From Chlamydiota bacterium (lineage in GTDB: Bacteria > Chlamydiota > Chlamydiia > Chlamydiales > Parachlamydiaceae), in assembly GCA_013287905.1 (NCBI GenBank), contig JABDCW010000020.1:1-33548 (forward strand): a stretch of DNA of 33,548 bases, in the 5' to 3' direction. Every line of letters begins with the position of its first letter. The stretch's first letter is position 1. The notes below the pieces were generated by a model, which worked only from the letters and a program-made list of their open reading frames with translations, did no database searches and was not told the origin of the DNA. A program made the translations under genes and the position numbers. Positions 1 through 7,693 of this stretch are shown piece after piece.

Positions 1-21
1 GCTGCGTGAGTGTGCGTTCCC

Positions 22-51
22 TTGCCCGAATTTATTAAAATCCAGTACAAT
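22..51 (+). promoter_or_regulatory. Putative sigma70-type promoter of the flavoprotein gene
   Basis: TTGCCC at 22-27 and TACAAT at 46-51 are separated by 18 bases and lie about 37 bases upstream of the ATG at 89. The -10 is good, the -35 only fair. It is the only decent match before the first gene, but the upstream sequence is cut off by the window edge. Confidence 0.4.
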
Positions 52-88
52 ACTTGGGAAAACCCAAAAAGAATATAATCACTTTATT

Positions 89-1333
89 ATGTCAAACCAG
101 GAAAAACAACCAGTTAATGTCATTGTCGGAGGAGGGGCCGCCGGTTTTTTCGGAGCCATTGCCTGCGCGGCAAGCAATCCAGACTGCCAAATCATTATAC
201 TGGAAAAAACGCGCCAATTACTCACTAAGGTCAGAATTTCCGGGGGCGGCAGATGCAACGTCACGCAGAATTGTTTTGATCCGAACGTGCTTGTCACAAG
301 GTATCCTAGAGGGGGAAAAGAACTTCGGGGAGCTTTTGCAAGATTCCAGCCTAAAGATACGGTAGCCTGGTTTACCTCGCATGGGGTCGCCCTCAAAGCG
401 GAGGAAGATGGACGAATGTTCCCGACAACAGACCGGTCCGAAAGCATCGTATCTTGCCTGATGGAGCAAGCTTCCCTCACAAGGATCACCATACGCACCG
501 AAACTGCTGTGACCGGCTGTCAAAAAAACGGAAATACCTTTTCCCTATTATTGTCAGACGGGCAGTCCCTGGAATGCGACCAGCTTCTTCTTGCCGCCGG
601 AGGAACGCACAAATTAACACCTCTCCTCACAAGCCTCGGACACACAATTGTTCCACCGGTTCCCTCATTATTTACCTTTAATATCCCTGACTCCTCATTG
701 CATTCCCTTTCCGGTATTTCTCTAAAACATGTCCGGTTAACTCTGGAAGAAGCCGGATTACAGGAGGAAGGGCCTTTGCTGATCACCCATTTTGGATTTA
801 GCGGACCTGCAGTCTTGCGGTTATCTGCCTGGGGCGCCCGATTTTTGCATGAAAAAAATTATCGCACCACAGTAAAAATTAACTGGCTGCCTCAATTTTC
901 TGAAGAGGAGCTTAAGGGATGTTTAGAAACATACCGGAAATTACACACCGCTCAATTGGTTTTGAACACACCAATTTCCCCCTTGCCAAAAAAACTCTGG
1001 CAGAAATTGCTTGAGAAGGGGGCAATCGATCCACTTTTAAGATGGTCATACTTTTCCAAACAGCATAGGCAAAAGTTAATCAGTGTATTGCATGCGGATG
1101 TCTACCAGATCGATGGAAAAACAACACACAAGGAAGAATTTGTCACATGCGGCGGCATCGATTTAACCGAAGTGAATTTTAAAACAATGGAAAGCAAGAT
1201 TTGTCCTCATCTTTACTTTGCCGGCGAAATTTTAAATATCGATGGCATTACCGGCGGATACAATTTTCAAAATGCATGGACTACAGGGTGGATTGCAGGC
1301 AATGCCATGGCAGCTTTTAATAAATCGTTGTAA
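89..1333 (+). CDS. NAD(P)/FAD-dependent oxidoreductase, YhiN/HI0933 flavoprotein family
   Basis: This 414-residue protein is a full-length member of the HI0933/YhiN flavoprotein family, cytosolic FAD-binding proteins whose substrates are not firmly established. The N-terminus carries the Rossmann dinucleotide-binding motif VIVGGGAAGFFGAIA (about residues 11-25). The family signature ISGGGRCNVTQ follows near residue 50, and the C-terminal FAD-contact motif GEILNIDGITGGYNFQNAW lies near residues 377-395. No signal peptide or membrane segment is seen. The ATG at 89 starts just before the glycine-rich strand, as is usual for the family. The gene stands alone in front of the S53 peptidase, and a T-rich run followed by a hairpin separates the two. 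The family call is secure; the physiological role is unknown. Confidence 0.93.
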   Translation: MSNQEKQPVNVIVGGGAAGFFGAIACAASNPDCQIIILEKTRQLLTKVRISGGGRCNVTQNCFDPNVLVTRYPRGGKELRGAFARFQPKDTVAWFTSHGVALKAEEDGRMFPTTDRSESIVSCLMEQASLTRITIRTETAVTGCQKNGNTFSLLLSDGQSLECDQLLLAAGGTHKLTPLLTSLGHTIVPPVPSLFTFNIPDSSLHSLSGISLKHVRLTLEEAGLQEEGPLLITHFGFSGPAVLRLSAWGARFLHEKNYRTTVKINWLPQFSEEELKGCLETYRKLHTAQLVLNTPISPLPKKLWQKLLEKGAIDPLLRWSYFSKQHRQKLISVLHADVYQIDGKTTHKEEFVTCGGIDLTEVNFKTMESKICPHLYFAGEILNIDGITGGYNFQNAWTTGWIAGNAMAAFNKSL

Positions 1334-1362
1334 ATTATTTTTTTTTATTTTAATCTCCCGAT

Positions 1363-1397
1363 AGGTGAATTTTTTTGAACTTCAAACAAATTCACCT
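1363..1397. promoter_or_regulatory. Perfect inverted repeat between flavoprotein and peptidase genes
   Basis: AGGTGAATTT (1363-1372) and AAATTCACCT (1388-1397) form a perfect 10-bp stem, and the loop contains a second palindrome, TTTGAA-C-TTCAAA. It follows a T-rich stretch after the flavoprotein stop and ends 37 bases before the peptidase ATG. It could be a terminator for the upstream gene, although no U-run follows it on the plus strand, or an operator or leader hairpin for the peptidase. Confidence 0.45.
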
Positions 1398-1434
1398 GTT
1401 TGATCATATACTCAAACCAAAAGGGATTTACATT

Positions 1435-3516
1435 ATGAAAAAAACTTTCTCAGGTTATTTGAAATACCTTTATTTACTTGCGGCCGCATCGGTCAGTCTC
1501 AACGTTTACGCAAGCCCGGATGGATCTTCCGGCGAGGCAATGGTCCGGCTTTCAGGGCATATTCCCCCAAGAGTTCAGGCACATGCTGTTTCCTTAGGAG
1601 CTCTTAATACCGATGAGCATGTCCACGCAATCTTTACTCTACCTGTACGCAACCAGGCCGAACTGGAAAAGCTTATTCAACGCCTCCACAATCCAAACGA
1701 TGAATATTATGGCAAATACCTGACTTCGGAAGAATTTATTGAAAAATTCGCACCCTCACAAGAAGATTATGACAAAGTCATTAACTATGCCAAAGGACAA
1801 GGTTTTACAGTTACGGGCACGCATGACAACCGCCTGTTGCTAAACACGAGCGCCCCTGCCGGCACAGTGGAAAAGGCAATGGACATTACTCTGCATCAGT
1901 ATGAATATAAAGGAGGCCGAAAATTTTATGCAGCTACTATAGAACCTGCAGTTCCAGCCTCTATCGCAGCAGTGATCAGCGGTGTCGTCGGTTTGAACAA
2001 CGCAGGTCAGTGGCGTACCCATTATCATCAACTGAAAAATAATGCCACCTCTAATGCATCCCCATCGGGGCCGGGAGGCGGGTTCTCCCCTCATGACATT
2101 GCTGTCGCTTACAATCTGACAGGAATATCGGCCAATGGCGCCGGGCAAAGTGTAGCTACACTCCAACTGGGAAGCTATCTGGCAAGCGACATCAATACCT
2201 ATACAACTACTTTTGGCCTGCCCCCGGCAAAAATGCATAATGTTTTAATCCTTGGCGGCCCTACTGACCCTACCCCCAATGGAGAAACCACTCTTGATGC
2301 TCAACTTGTCCTTGCAATGGCTCCAGGATGCGACCTCTATATGTACATGGCCCCTAACTCAAATCAGGGTGTCGTCGGCGCATACAATAAGATGGCAACA
2401 GACAATATTGTCAAGTCAATCAGCACTTCATGGGGACTCGGGGAAGACGAAACCGACTCTCAAACATTACAGACCCAGAATACGATCTTTATGCAGATGG
2501 CAGCACAAGGTCAGACAATGTATGCCGCAGCAGGCGATAACGGAGCTTATGACGATCAGAATTCGACCCTCGTCGTAGATGATCCGGCTTCTCAGCCTTA
2601 TGTTGTTGGTGTGGGAGGAACAACCCTGACAGTTGATTCTACCACCGGTATATACCTCAGTGAGGCAGTATGGAATGATAGAGAAGGGTCCGGCGGCGGC
2701 GGCGTCAGCAAAATTTGGCCGATTCCTTCCTGGCAGACCGCAGTGGCAACTACCTATTCCAAGACCAATAGAAACGTACCGGATATTTCGCTTAATGCCG
2801 ATCCTGAAAAAGGGTATGCGATTTGCTTAAATGGTTCATGGACAATGTTTGGCGGCACAAGCTGCGCAGCGCCCCTTTGGGCAGGTTTTACCGCTCTTAT
2901 CAACCAGGAGCTCGCAGCAAACCAAAAGCCTCCTTTAGGCTTTGCCAACCCCAAACTCTATGCTCTTGGCACCGATCCAACAGCATCTGCACAAGTGTAC
3001 CATGATGTCACCTCAGGCAATAACTTATTTTATCCTGCCGGATCAAAATATGATAATGCAACCGGATGGGGCACACCAAACTGCCAGAATTTATTACAGG
3101 CGTTAATACAAGGGTCCACCACTCCGGTACAACCACCTCCCCAAGTCGCACCAGTATTAAAGATCAGCATGACACATGCCGGTCCTTTTAGAAAACGGGG
3201 AATTGGCGCATACCAGATCAACGTGTCTAATACCGGAGCCGGTCAGACTTCAGGTCCGGTTGCAGTGACTGTCAGCCTCCCAAGAGGTCTGACATATTAC
3301 TCGGCTTATGGACAAGGGTGGGTTTTATCGAATAGCAATCAACTCGTCTTTACGCAAAGCAACATTCTAAAACCTGGTGCGAGCTATCCAGCTCTTACAT
3401 TATATGTAGTCGTTAACCGCCAGGCACAGAGTCTCCTCACATCAAGTGCTACTGTATCGGGTGGAGGGTCTGCATCGCAGACCGTCACAAGTCCGACGCA
3501 AATCACCGGTTTTTAG
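1435..3516 (+). CDS. Secreted S53 family serine-carboxyl peptidase (sedolisin/kumamolisin type) with pro-domain
   Basis: This is a 693-residue S53 peptidase preproprotein. A signal peptide (MKKTFSGYLKY, hydrophobic core, YAS) is followed by a pro-kumamolisin activation domain at about residues 30-185. The catalytic domain starts at about residue 215. Expected catalytic residues are all present: Glu284 and Asp288 in GETTLDAQL, the oxyanion Asp368 in AAAGDNG, and Ser476 in GGTSCAAP. A calcium-site-like YDNATGWGTP lies near residue 540. About 110 C-terminal residues after a proline-rich linker look like a beta-sandwich of the DUF11/CARDB type and end without a membrane anchor. A TTG at 1375 would extend the frame by 20 residues, but the ATG at 1435 gives a clean signal peptide and is preceded by AAAGGG. 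The family typically works at acid pH, which would suit a vacuolar or extracellular niche (inference). Confidence 0.93.
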   Translation: MKKTFSGYLKYLYLLAAASVSLNVYASPDGSSGEAMVRLSGHIPPRVQAHAVSLGALNTDEHVHAIFTLPVRNQAELEKLIQRLHNPNDEYYGKYLTSEEFIEKFAPSQEDYDKVINYAKGQGFTVTGTHDNRLLLNTSAPAGTVEKAMDITLHQYEYKGGRKFYAATIEPAVPASIAAVISGVVGLNNAGQWRTHYHQLKNNATSNASPSGPGGGFSPHDIAVAYNLTGISANGAGQSVATLQLGSYLASDINTYTTTFGLPPAKMHNVLILGGPTDPTPNGETTLDAQLVLAMAPGCDLYMYMAPNSNQGVVGAYNKMATDNIVKSISTSWGLGEDETDSQTLQTQNTIFMQMAAQGQTMYAAAGDNGAYDDQNSTLVVDDPASQPYVVGVGGTTLTVDSTTGIYLSEAVWNDREGSGGGGVSKIWPIPSWQTAVATTYSKTNRNVPDISLNADPEKGYAICLNGSWTMFGGTSCAAPLWAGFTALINQELAANQKPPLGFANPKLYALGTDPTASAQVYHDVTSGNNLFYPAGSKYDNATGWGTPNCQNLLQALIQGSTTPVQPPPQVAPVLKISMTHAGPFRKRGIGAYQINVSNTGAGQTSGPVAVTVSLPRGLTYYSAYGQGWVLSNSNQLVFTQSNILKPGASYPALTLYVVVNRQAQSLLTSSATVSGGGSASQTVTSPTQITGF

Positions 3517-3531
3517 CGGGTGATTCCCAAA

Positions 3532-3562
3532 CGATCGCAATCAGGTCCCCTGATTGCGATCG
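3532..3562. terminator. Hairpin terminator-like structure between convergent genes
   Basis: CGATCGCAATCAGG (3532-3545) and CCTGATTGCGATCG (3549-3562) make a perfect 14-bp stem with a 3-base TCC loop. It lies 16 bases after the peptidase stop and 22 bases from the stop of the convergent gene. Flanking U-runs are weak on both strands, so a bidirectional terminator is likely but not certain. Confidence 0.65.
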
Positions 3563-3583
3563 GATCTGTCTTCCTAAAGGAGG

Positions 3584-4474
3584 TTAAGAAAGCTGCTCTG
3601 GAGGAAGTAAATAAGTGATATACCTTCCAAATGTCATCATAACCAGATCCCATCTATGCCGATAGGTATGTCCAAACTTAGAAATGATATAAATGCCACT
3701 CAAATGTACACTTTCCACTATACCAAAATGTCTGACTTCTACGGGTGTATGATACATGGCTATATGACCTGCTTGTGGTTGTTTAACCACTTTATACCGC
3801 TTTGAAGTCAAAAAACTGGTAACAGTATTGATGTTTCCTGACAACTTGGCCCCTATATCACGTGACGTAAGGTCCTTGTACCAGGGAGAATGCCCAAATA
3901 CGACAGAATGAGAGCGCTCTTTTCCTTCTTCGGGGGTTGTACTTCTGTTTATAACAGTAACTCCTGAAATACATCCTAAAAAATCAAGTTGTGCGAGATT
4001 TAACATTGTCGCCATCGCCACACTGTCGTATCCCTTACACGCACATTCATGTACCTGCTCCAGAAAATATATAGTTGCATAAGCAATAAGTTTGCGTTCT
4101 TGCGAATCTTCTATATAAGTAGTGTTGCAAGTAATATTTCTTTCTTGTGGTTCATCGCTGACACAAGCTAAACTCTCGATTAAACCTTGATTAAGGGACT
4201 TAGGTATTTTCCCCGACAATTCCTTTAACTTACTTATTTTGTCTGGAGGTATCTTGCTTTGAAACCAATGAAGTGCTTTTACAGTATCTACAGTAGCTGC
4301 CGATTCCACATAATCCGCGATAAGTGTGACAAGGCCTTTCACTTGCTGAAGCGGAAAATTAGGCGTTTCAGTCATTTCCCTGATGATCAGGGATTGGGCC
4401 AAGGGCAATTCTGTTCCTATTGGATAGATATTGATCATTTCCATCCCATACAGACAAGGAACAAGCCAATACAT
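3584..4474 (-). CDS. Hypothetical protein with a possible CHAP/NlpC-like C-terminal domain
   Basis: I do not recognise this 296-residue protein as a whole. The first 200 residues are alpha-helical in character and cysteine-rich. The C-terminal part (about 220-292) runs KRYKVV, then QAGHIAMYH, then VRHFGIVESV, then YIISKFGH, then TFGRYITYLLPPE. This order recalls the small papain-like/CHAP-like families in which the text G-D-[IV]-x-[VL]-Y is followed by H-x-G-[IV]-V and [IV]-x-S-K-[WF]-G. His249 would be the conserved histidine. A catalytic cysteine is not evident; Cys168 in FLGCISG is a candidate only. The ATG at 4474 overlaps the end of the upstream gene by 40 bases and lacks a Shine-Dalgarno sequence, so internal ATGs at 4444 or 4372 are possible. 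Coding status is likely; the function is uncertain. Confidence 0.6.
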   Translation of the reverse strand: MYWLVPCLYGMEMINIYPIGTELPLAQSLIIREMTETPNFPLQQVKGLVTLIADYVESAATVDTVKALHWFQSKIPPDKISKLKELSGKIPKSLNQGLIESLACVSDEPQERNITCNTTYIEDSQERKLIAYATIYFLEQVHECACKGYDSVAMATMLNLAQLDFLGCISGVTVINRSTTPEEGKERSHSVVFGHSPWYKDLTSRDIGAKLSGNINTVTSFLTSKRYKVVKQPQAGHIAMYHTPVEVRHFGIVESVHLSGIYIISKFGHTYRHRWDLVMMTFGRYITYLLPPEQLS

Positions 4475-4812
4475 AAATACACGAGACTGATCAATCGGTA
4501 AAATAGATTTGATCTATTCTCCAGGAAGGAGAAATATTTTATAAAATCGGGATATACTAATAAACCAAACCCCTTGAGTAAACTCCACCACCCCAGCACT
4601 GTAATGATTAAAGGCCAATCAAGCGACCAGATATTGTGAAGAGCTACGACAAAAGCGCCGATCAATAATGCCAGCATCCCTCCAAGTAAAAGAAAATTTT
4701 CATCTCTCTTTATCTGAGGATACAGTTGCCGTAAACGGTCCGGATTGATGATAAAGGCAAGGCCTACACTTAAAAAATATAATCCTAAGATTTTTGCTAA
4801 TACCACTGACAT
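4435..4812 (-). CDS. Small four-helix integral membrane protein, unknown function
   Basis: This is a 125-residue protein with four predicted membrane helices: ILGLYFLSVGLAFII, FLLLGGMLALLIGAFVVAL, LIITVLGWWSLLKGFGLLV and RLISLVYLCIGLFLVCM. Short polar loops carry the motif NPDRLRQLYPQIKRDENF after helix 1. I chose the ATG at 4812, which is preceded by AGGAGGGG, over the ATG at 4839 with no such signal. The 3' end overlaps the start of the downstream hypothetical gene by 40 bases, so the two may be cotranscribed. No enzymatic motif is visible. Confidence 0.7.
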   Translation of the reverse strand: MSVVLAKILGLYFLSVGLAFIINPDRLRQLYPQIKRDENFLLLGGMLALLIGAFVVALHNIWSLDWPLIITVLGWWSLLKGFGLLVYPDFIKYFSFLENRSNLFYRLISLVYLCIGLFLVCMGWK

Positions 4813-4945
4813 AACCCCTCCTAATGATTTATATACCAAATTTTATTTTGCAAGCCGGTAGAATTAAAAACAATAATTTACAAATCATCTTGACAATCTT
4901 TAGCCTTCTTGTTCAAAGTAACAATAATAAGGAATATGAGGCAGC

Positions 4946-5812
4946 ATGGGCATTCCCGACAGAAATGATGACTCCGGCAGAAACACAAGTCCCATTACGG
5001 GACGCCTGATCCTCGGCATTCTGATTGCCCTTGGCGCCTTATTCACCTACTTTAACAACTCCCAGGAAAATCCGGTCACCCATCAAGTACAACATATTTC
5101 TCTCACTCCCGACCAGGAAATCAGACTGGGCCTTGAATCTGCCCCGTCCATGGCAAGACAAATGGGCGGAGAAATTCATTCCTCAGACCCAAGAGCTATA
5201 GAAGTAAGCAAAATTGGACAGCTCATCATATCGAAAACCGAAGCGGAAAAAAGTCCATGGAAATTTAAATTTCATCTTTTAGCCGATCCGCAAACAATCA
5301 ATGCTTTTGCTTTACCGGGCGGACAGGTTTTTATCACCCTTGGCCTCTACGATAAACTTCAGACAGAAGCACAGCTCGCTGGAGTCTTAAGCCACGAAAT
5401 AGGACATGTGATTGAAAGACATTCCGCCCAGCAGCTTGCCAAGGCAGAGCTTGGCCAGATGCTTGTAGTTGGGGTGGGAGTGGGAGCGTCCGGCGATCAG
5501 CAATCAAACCTGTATGATCCTGCGATGATCGCAGCAGTCGCCAATCAGATGATCCAATTGCATTATAGCCGCCATGATGAATCCCAGGCTGATATTTGGG
5601 GACTGAAGCTCATGACGGAAAGCGGATTTGACCCGCACGCCATGATCGATGTGATGGAAATATTGAAAGCTGCCTCCGGAGGAAGAGGCGGCCAAATCGA
5701 GATGTTCCAAACCCATCCCAATCCCGATTTACGTATCGAACAAATCAAGGCCTACCTCAAGGAACACCCCCCACAACCCGGGTTAACCCAAGGGGAAAAC
5801 CTAAATTCTTAA
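4946..5812 (+). CDS. M48 family metalloprotease, membrane-anchored, LoiP/YggG-like
   Basis: This is a 288-residue peptidase M48 protein. A single hydrophobic segment (residues 20-36, LILGILIALGALFTYF) after a short polar N-terminus should anchor it in the inner membrane with the catalytic domain outside. The zinc motif HEIGH has ligands His150 and His154 with catalytic Glu151. The third ligand is Glu212 in DESQADIWGL, the usual M48 C-terminal motif. The segment TINAFALPGGQVFITLGLYD (113-132) is typical of the family. Such proteins act in envelope protein quality control. It lacks the TPR extension of BepA and is close in length to LoiP. The gene is divergent from the four-helix membrane protein and is followed by a long palindromic repeat. 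Confidence 0.9.
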   Translation: MGIPDRNDDSGRNTSPITGRLILGILIALGALFTYFNNSQENPVTHQVQHISLTPDQEIRLGLESAPSMARQMGGEIHSSDPRAIEVSKIGQLIISKTEAEKSPWKFKFHLLADPQTINAFALPGGQVFITLGLYDKLQTEAQLAGVLSHEIGHVIERHSAQQLAKAELGQMLVVGVGVGASGDQQSNLYDPAMIAAVANQMIQLHYSRHDESQADIWGLKLMTESGFDPHAMIDVMEILKAASGGRGGQIEMFQTHPNPDLRIEQIKAYLKEHPPQPGLTQGENLNS

Positions 5813-5813
5813 A

Positions 5814-6130
5814 ATGGACTTCATGGACGGCATGGACGGCATGAGACAATTGCAAAAGTCTTTGGATTAAGAGCAACCGATAATAATTCAACGCAAAGGC
5901 ACAAACATAGTTTTCCCCATAAGTAAGCAAAAGCCTTTTTAAACGTTATCTATAATAAATTCAACACAAAGGCACGAAGACCCAAAGAAACAAAGAAATT
6001 CTGCCTCCAGACCCGTTCCTCTTAGTGTCTTGGTGTCTTCGTGCCTTTGTGTTGAATATTTCGCCAACCCTGAATAATCTAAGATTTTTGCAATTGTCTC
6101 ATGCCGTCCATGAAGTCCATATCGTCCATT
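5814..6130. repeat. Class 1 palindromic intergenic element with a class 2 element nested inside
   Basis: The outer arms are ATGGAC-type tandem repeats followed by GAGACAATTGCAAAAGTC (left, 5842-5859) and its inverted counterpart (right, about 6078-6103, then GTCCAT repeats to 6130). Just inside the left arm is a decayed AACGCAAAGGCACAAA stretch. At 5911 a second element begins with TTTTCCCCATA. Its own palindrome has AATTCAACACAAAGGCACG arms, 5958 to 6057. The left arm, 5840 to about 5905, is near-identical to the inverse complement of 19840-19899. No convincing gene is seen in 5813-6152. Confidence 0.8.
5911..6057 (+). repeat. Class 2 palindromic repeat (AACACAAAGGCACGAAG arms), copy 1
   Basis: Reading 5911 onward gives TTTTCCCCATAAGTAAG, then CGTTATCTATAATAAATTC, then arms beginning AACACAAAGGCACGAAG at 5963 and closing with CTTCGTGCCTTTGTGTT. 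The whole stretch is the inverse complement of 9833-9979 with scattered substitutions, including the non-arm spacer. The two are therefore copies of one element in opposite orientation, not coincidental hairpins. The matching outer end is missing on the right, so this copy is incomplete. Confidence 0.8.
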
Positions 6131-6152
6131 CTCTTAAACTGAGACACGAAAA

Positions 6153-7502
6153 CTATTCTTCAGTAACGAGTGGTCTGTTCGTTTCTTTCCAGTATTTTCT
6201 TGTGGAGTGGATCACATCGGTCGAAAGCCCTAATATGCCAAACAGGTTGATGGAGAGCATCAACGAGACCGCAACGTCAGCCAACACCCAAATGGTCTCC
6301 ACATGCAGCAAGCTGCCAAGAGGAACGATCGCAATATAACAATAGCGGAACCAATGGGCGTTATCTTTGCCCGACAGATAACTAAATGCCTTTTCTCCGC
6401 AATAGCACCAGGCCATAATTGTCGTAAAGGCAAAGAGGAGGAGCGCTGCGATAACGATATAGCCGCCAACAGGATGGTTTAACCCTGTCGAAAAAGCATG
6501 GGTCACCATATTTGTGCTTTTCAAACCTGCTACTTCCGATGCCCCTGTAACAATCAATACAAGACCCGTAGCTGTGCATACAATCATGACGACAAGAGGG
6601 GCAATGAGCGTGGCAATTCCATCGAGAACGGGATGTTCCGATCTGGCGCTTGCCTGAAGGATCGGCACAATCCCAAGCCCTGCATCCGTTGCAAACAACC
6701 CCCGGTCAAATCCGGTCGTAATTGCCTTCAATACCCCGGCTCCAAAAATCCCTCCCCCAATGGCAGAAAGACCAAATGCCTCATTCACCATCAATTTAAA
6801 CGCAGGAATGACCTCTTCGCGATAAATCCCGATAATCAAAAATGCTGTCCCCAAATAAAGGAGCGCTTTAAAAGGGACAAGATAAGAAGCTAGCCTGGAA
6901 ATGCGCTGGATTCCCCCCAGCACGACTAACCCTACAATGACAGCTATCCCTAAACTGCAATAGAATGCGTTACACCCTAATTTTTCTAAGGGAAGGACAA
7001 TGGAATTGATTTGCGCAAAATTCCCGATAGAGATCGCACCAAAAAGGGTTAAAGCAGCAAAACCGATAGCCAGTCTGTTGCAGCCAAGACCATCCCGTAA
7101 ATAATACATAGGGCCGCCCACATATTCACCAGAAGCTGTTTTTCTCCGGTAAGAGACGCCAAGGACGCAGCTGACATATTGGATGACCGACCCAAAAAAT
7201 ACCATAATCCACATCCAAACCAAAGCACCTGGCCCCCCTGTTGCAATGGCAACTGCCATTCCGGAAATATTGCCTGTCCCTAAGTTGCCCGCGAGCACGG
7301 AACAGACAGCCCGAAACCGGCTGATGTTGCCCTCACGCGTTGGCTGCTTCGAAGTCAGGCAGCGGACACTTGTTTTGAGATTGGTCATTTGCACAAAGCG
7401 CAACCTGAGCGTTAAATAAATTCCGCTTATGATCACTGCCGGAAACACAATGAACAATGTAAAGTAATGATTGTAGTGGCCAAGCAAGGTAAAAAAATCC
7501 AT
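6153..7502 (-). CDS. Sodium:alanine/glycine symporter, AGCS family
   Basis: This is a 449-residue polytopic inner-membrane transporter importing small neutral amino acids with sodium. AGCS signatures are present: AGNLGTGNISGMAVAIATGG (residues 71-90), GALVWMW, GGPMYYLRDGLG near residue 126, and the C-terminal FTTIMAWCYCGEKAF, where YYGE is more usual. About ten to eleven hydrophobic helices are evident, matching the family's length of about 450 residues. I chose the ATG at 7502 because an upstream in-frame ATG at 7550 adds 16 charged residues not found in the family. The gene is divergent from a membrane protein at 7694 and ends beside the class 1/2 repeat element. Amino-acid scavenging by this route is common in intracellular bacteria. 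Confidence 0.93.
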   Translation of the reverse strand: MDFFTLLGHYNHYFTLFIVFPAVIISGIYLTLRLRFVQMTNLKTSVRCLTSKQPTREGNISRFRAVCSVLAGNLGTGNISGMAVAIATGGPGALVWMWIMVFFGSVIQYVSCVLGVSYRRKTASGEYVGGPMYYLRDGLGCNRLAIGFAALTLFGAISIGNFAQINSIVLPLEKLGCNAFYCSLGIAVIVGLVVLGGIQRISRLASYLVPFKALLYLGTAFLIIGIYREEVIPAFKLMVNEAFGLSAIGGGIFGAGVLKAITTGFDRGLFATDAGLGIVPILQASARSEHPVLDGIATLIAPLVVMIVCTATGLVLIVTGASEVAGLKSTNMVTHAFSTGLNHPVGGYIVIAALLLFAFTTIMAWCYCGEKAFSYLSGKDNAHWFRYCYIAIVPLGSLLHVETIWVLADVAVSLMLSINLFGILGLSTDVIHSTRKYWKETNRPLVTEE

Positions 7503-7657
7503 AAAACATCTTTTGTTTAATTTTTTGATGAAGGGAAAATATGAGAACAAAGGGATTTGTATTACCGCGCCAAGGCGGAAGAAGAGGAAAACGGAGAGGA
7601 AGATGTTAAAAAGTGTATGCGTTTCATAAACACGATTCTATCAAACATTCTGATTAT

Positions 7658-7686
7658 TTGCAATCATAAACAAACTTAAGTATAAG
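7658..7686 (+). promoter_or_regulatory. Putative promoter placed directly before an ATG (leaderless mRNA candidate)
   Basis: TTGCAA (7658-7663) and TATAAG (7681-7686) are 17 bases apart, a good sigma70-like match. The next ATG begins at 7694, only seven bases after the -10 hexamer, so a transcript would start at or just before the start codon. No Shine-Dalgarno sequence precedes that ATG. Confidence 0.5.
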
Positions 7687-7693
7687 AAAAAAT

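Noticed and set aside
1375-1434. TTG start at 1375 for the S53 peptidase
   Set aside because: It would put 20 extra residues before a clean signal peptide and lies inside the loop of a hairpin.
4890-4919. Promoter for the M48 protease from the TTGACA at 4890
   Set aside because: A perfect -35 is present, but no acceptable -10 lies at 16-18 bases; the only AT-rich candidate is 23 bases away.
5814-6130. CRISPR-like appearance of repeated CAAAGGCACGAAG motifs
   Set aside because: The repeats are inverted, not regularly spaced direct repeats, have no unique spacers of constant length, and no cas gene is present.
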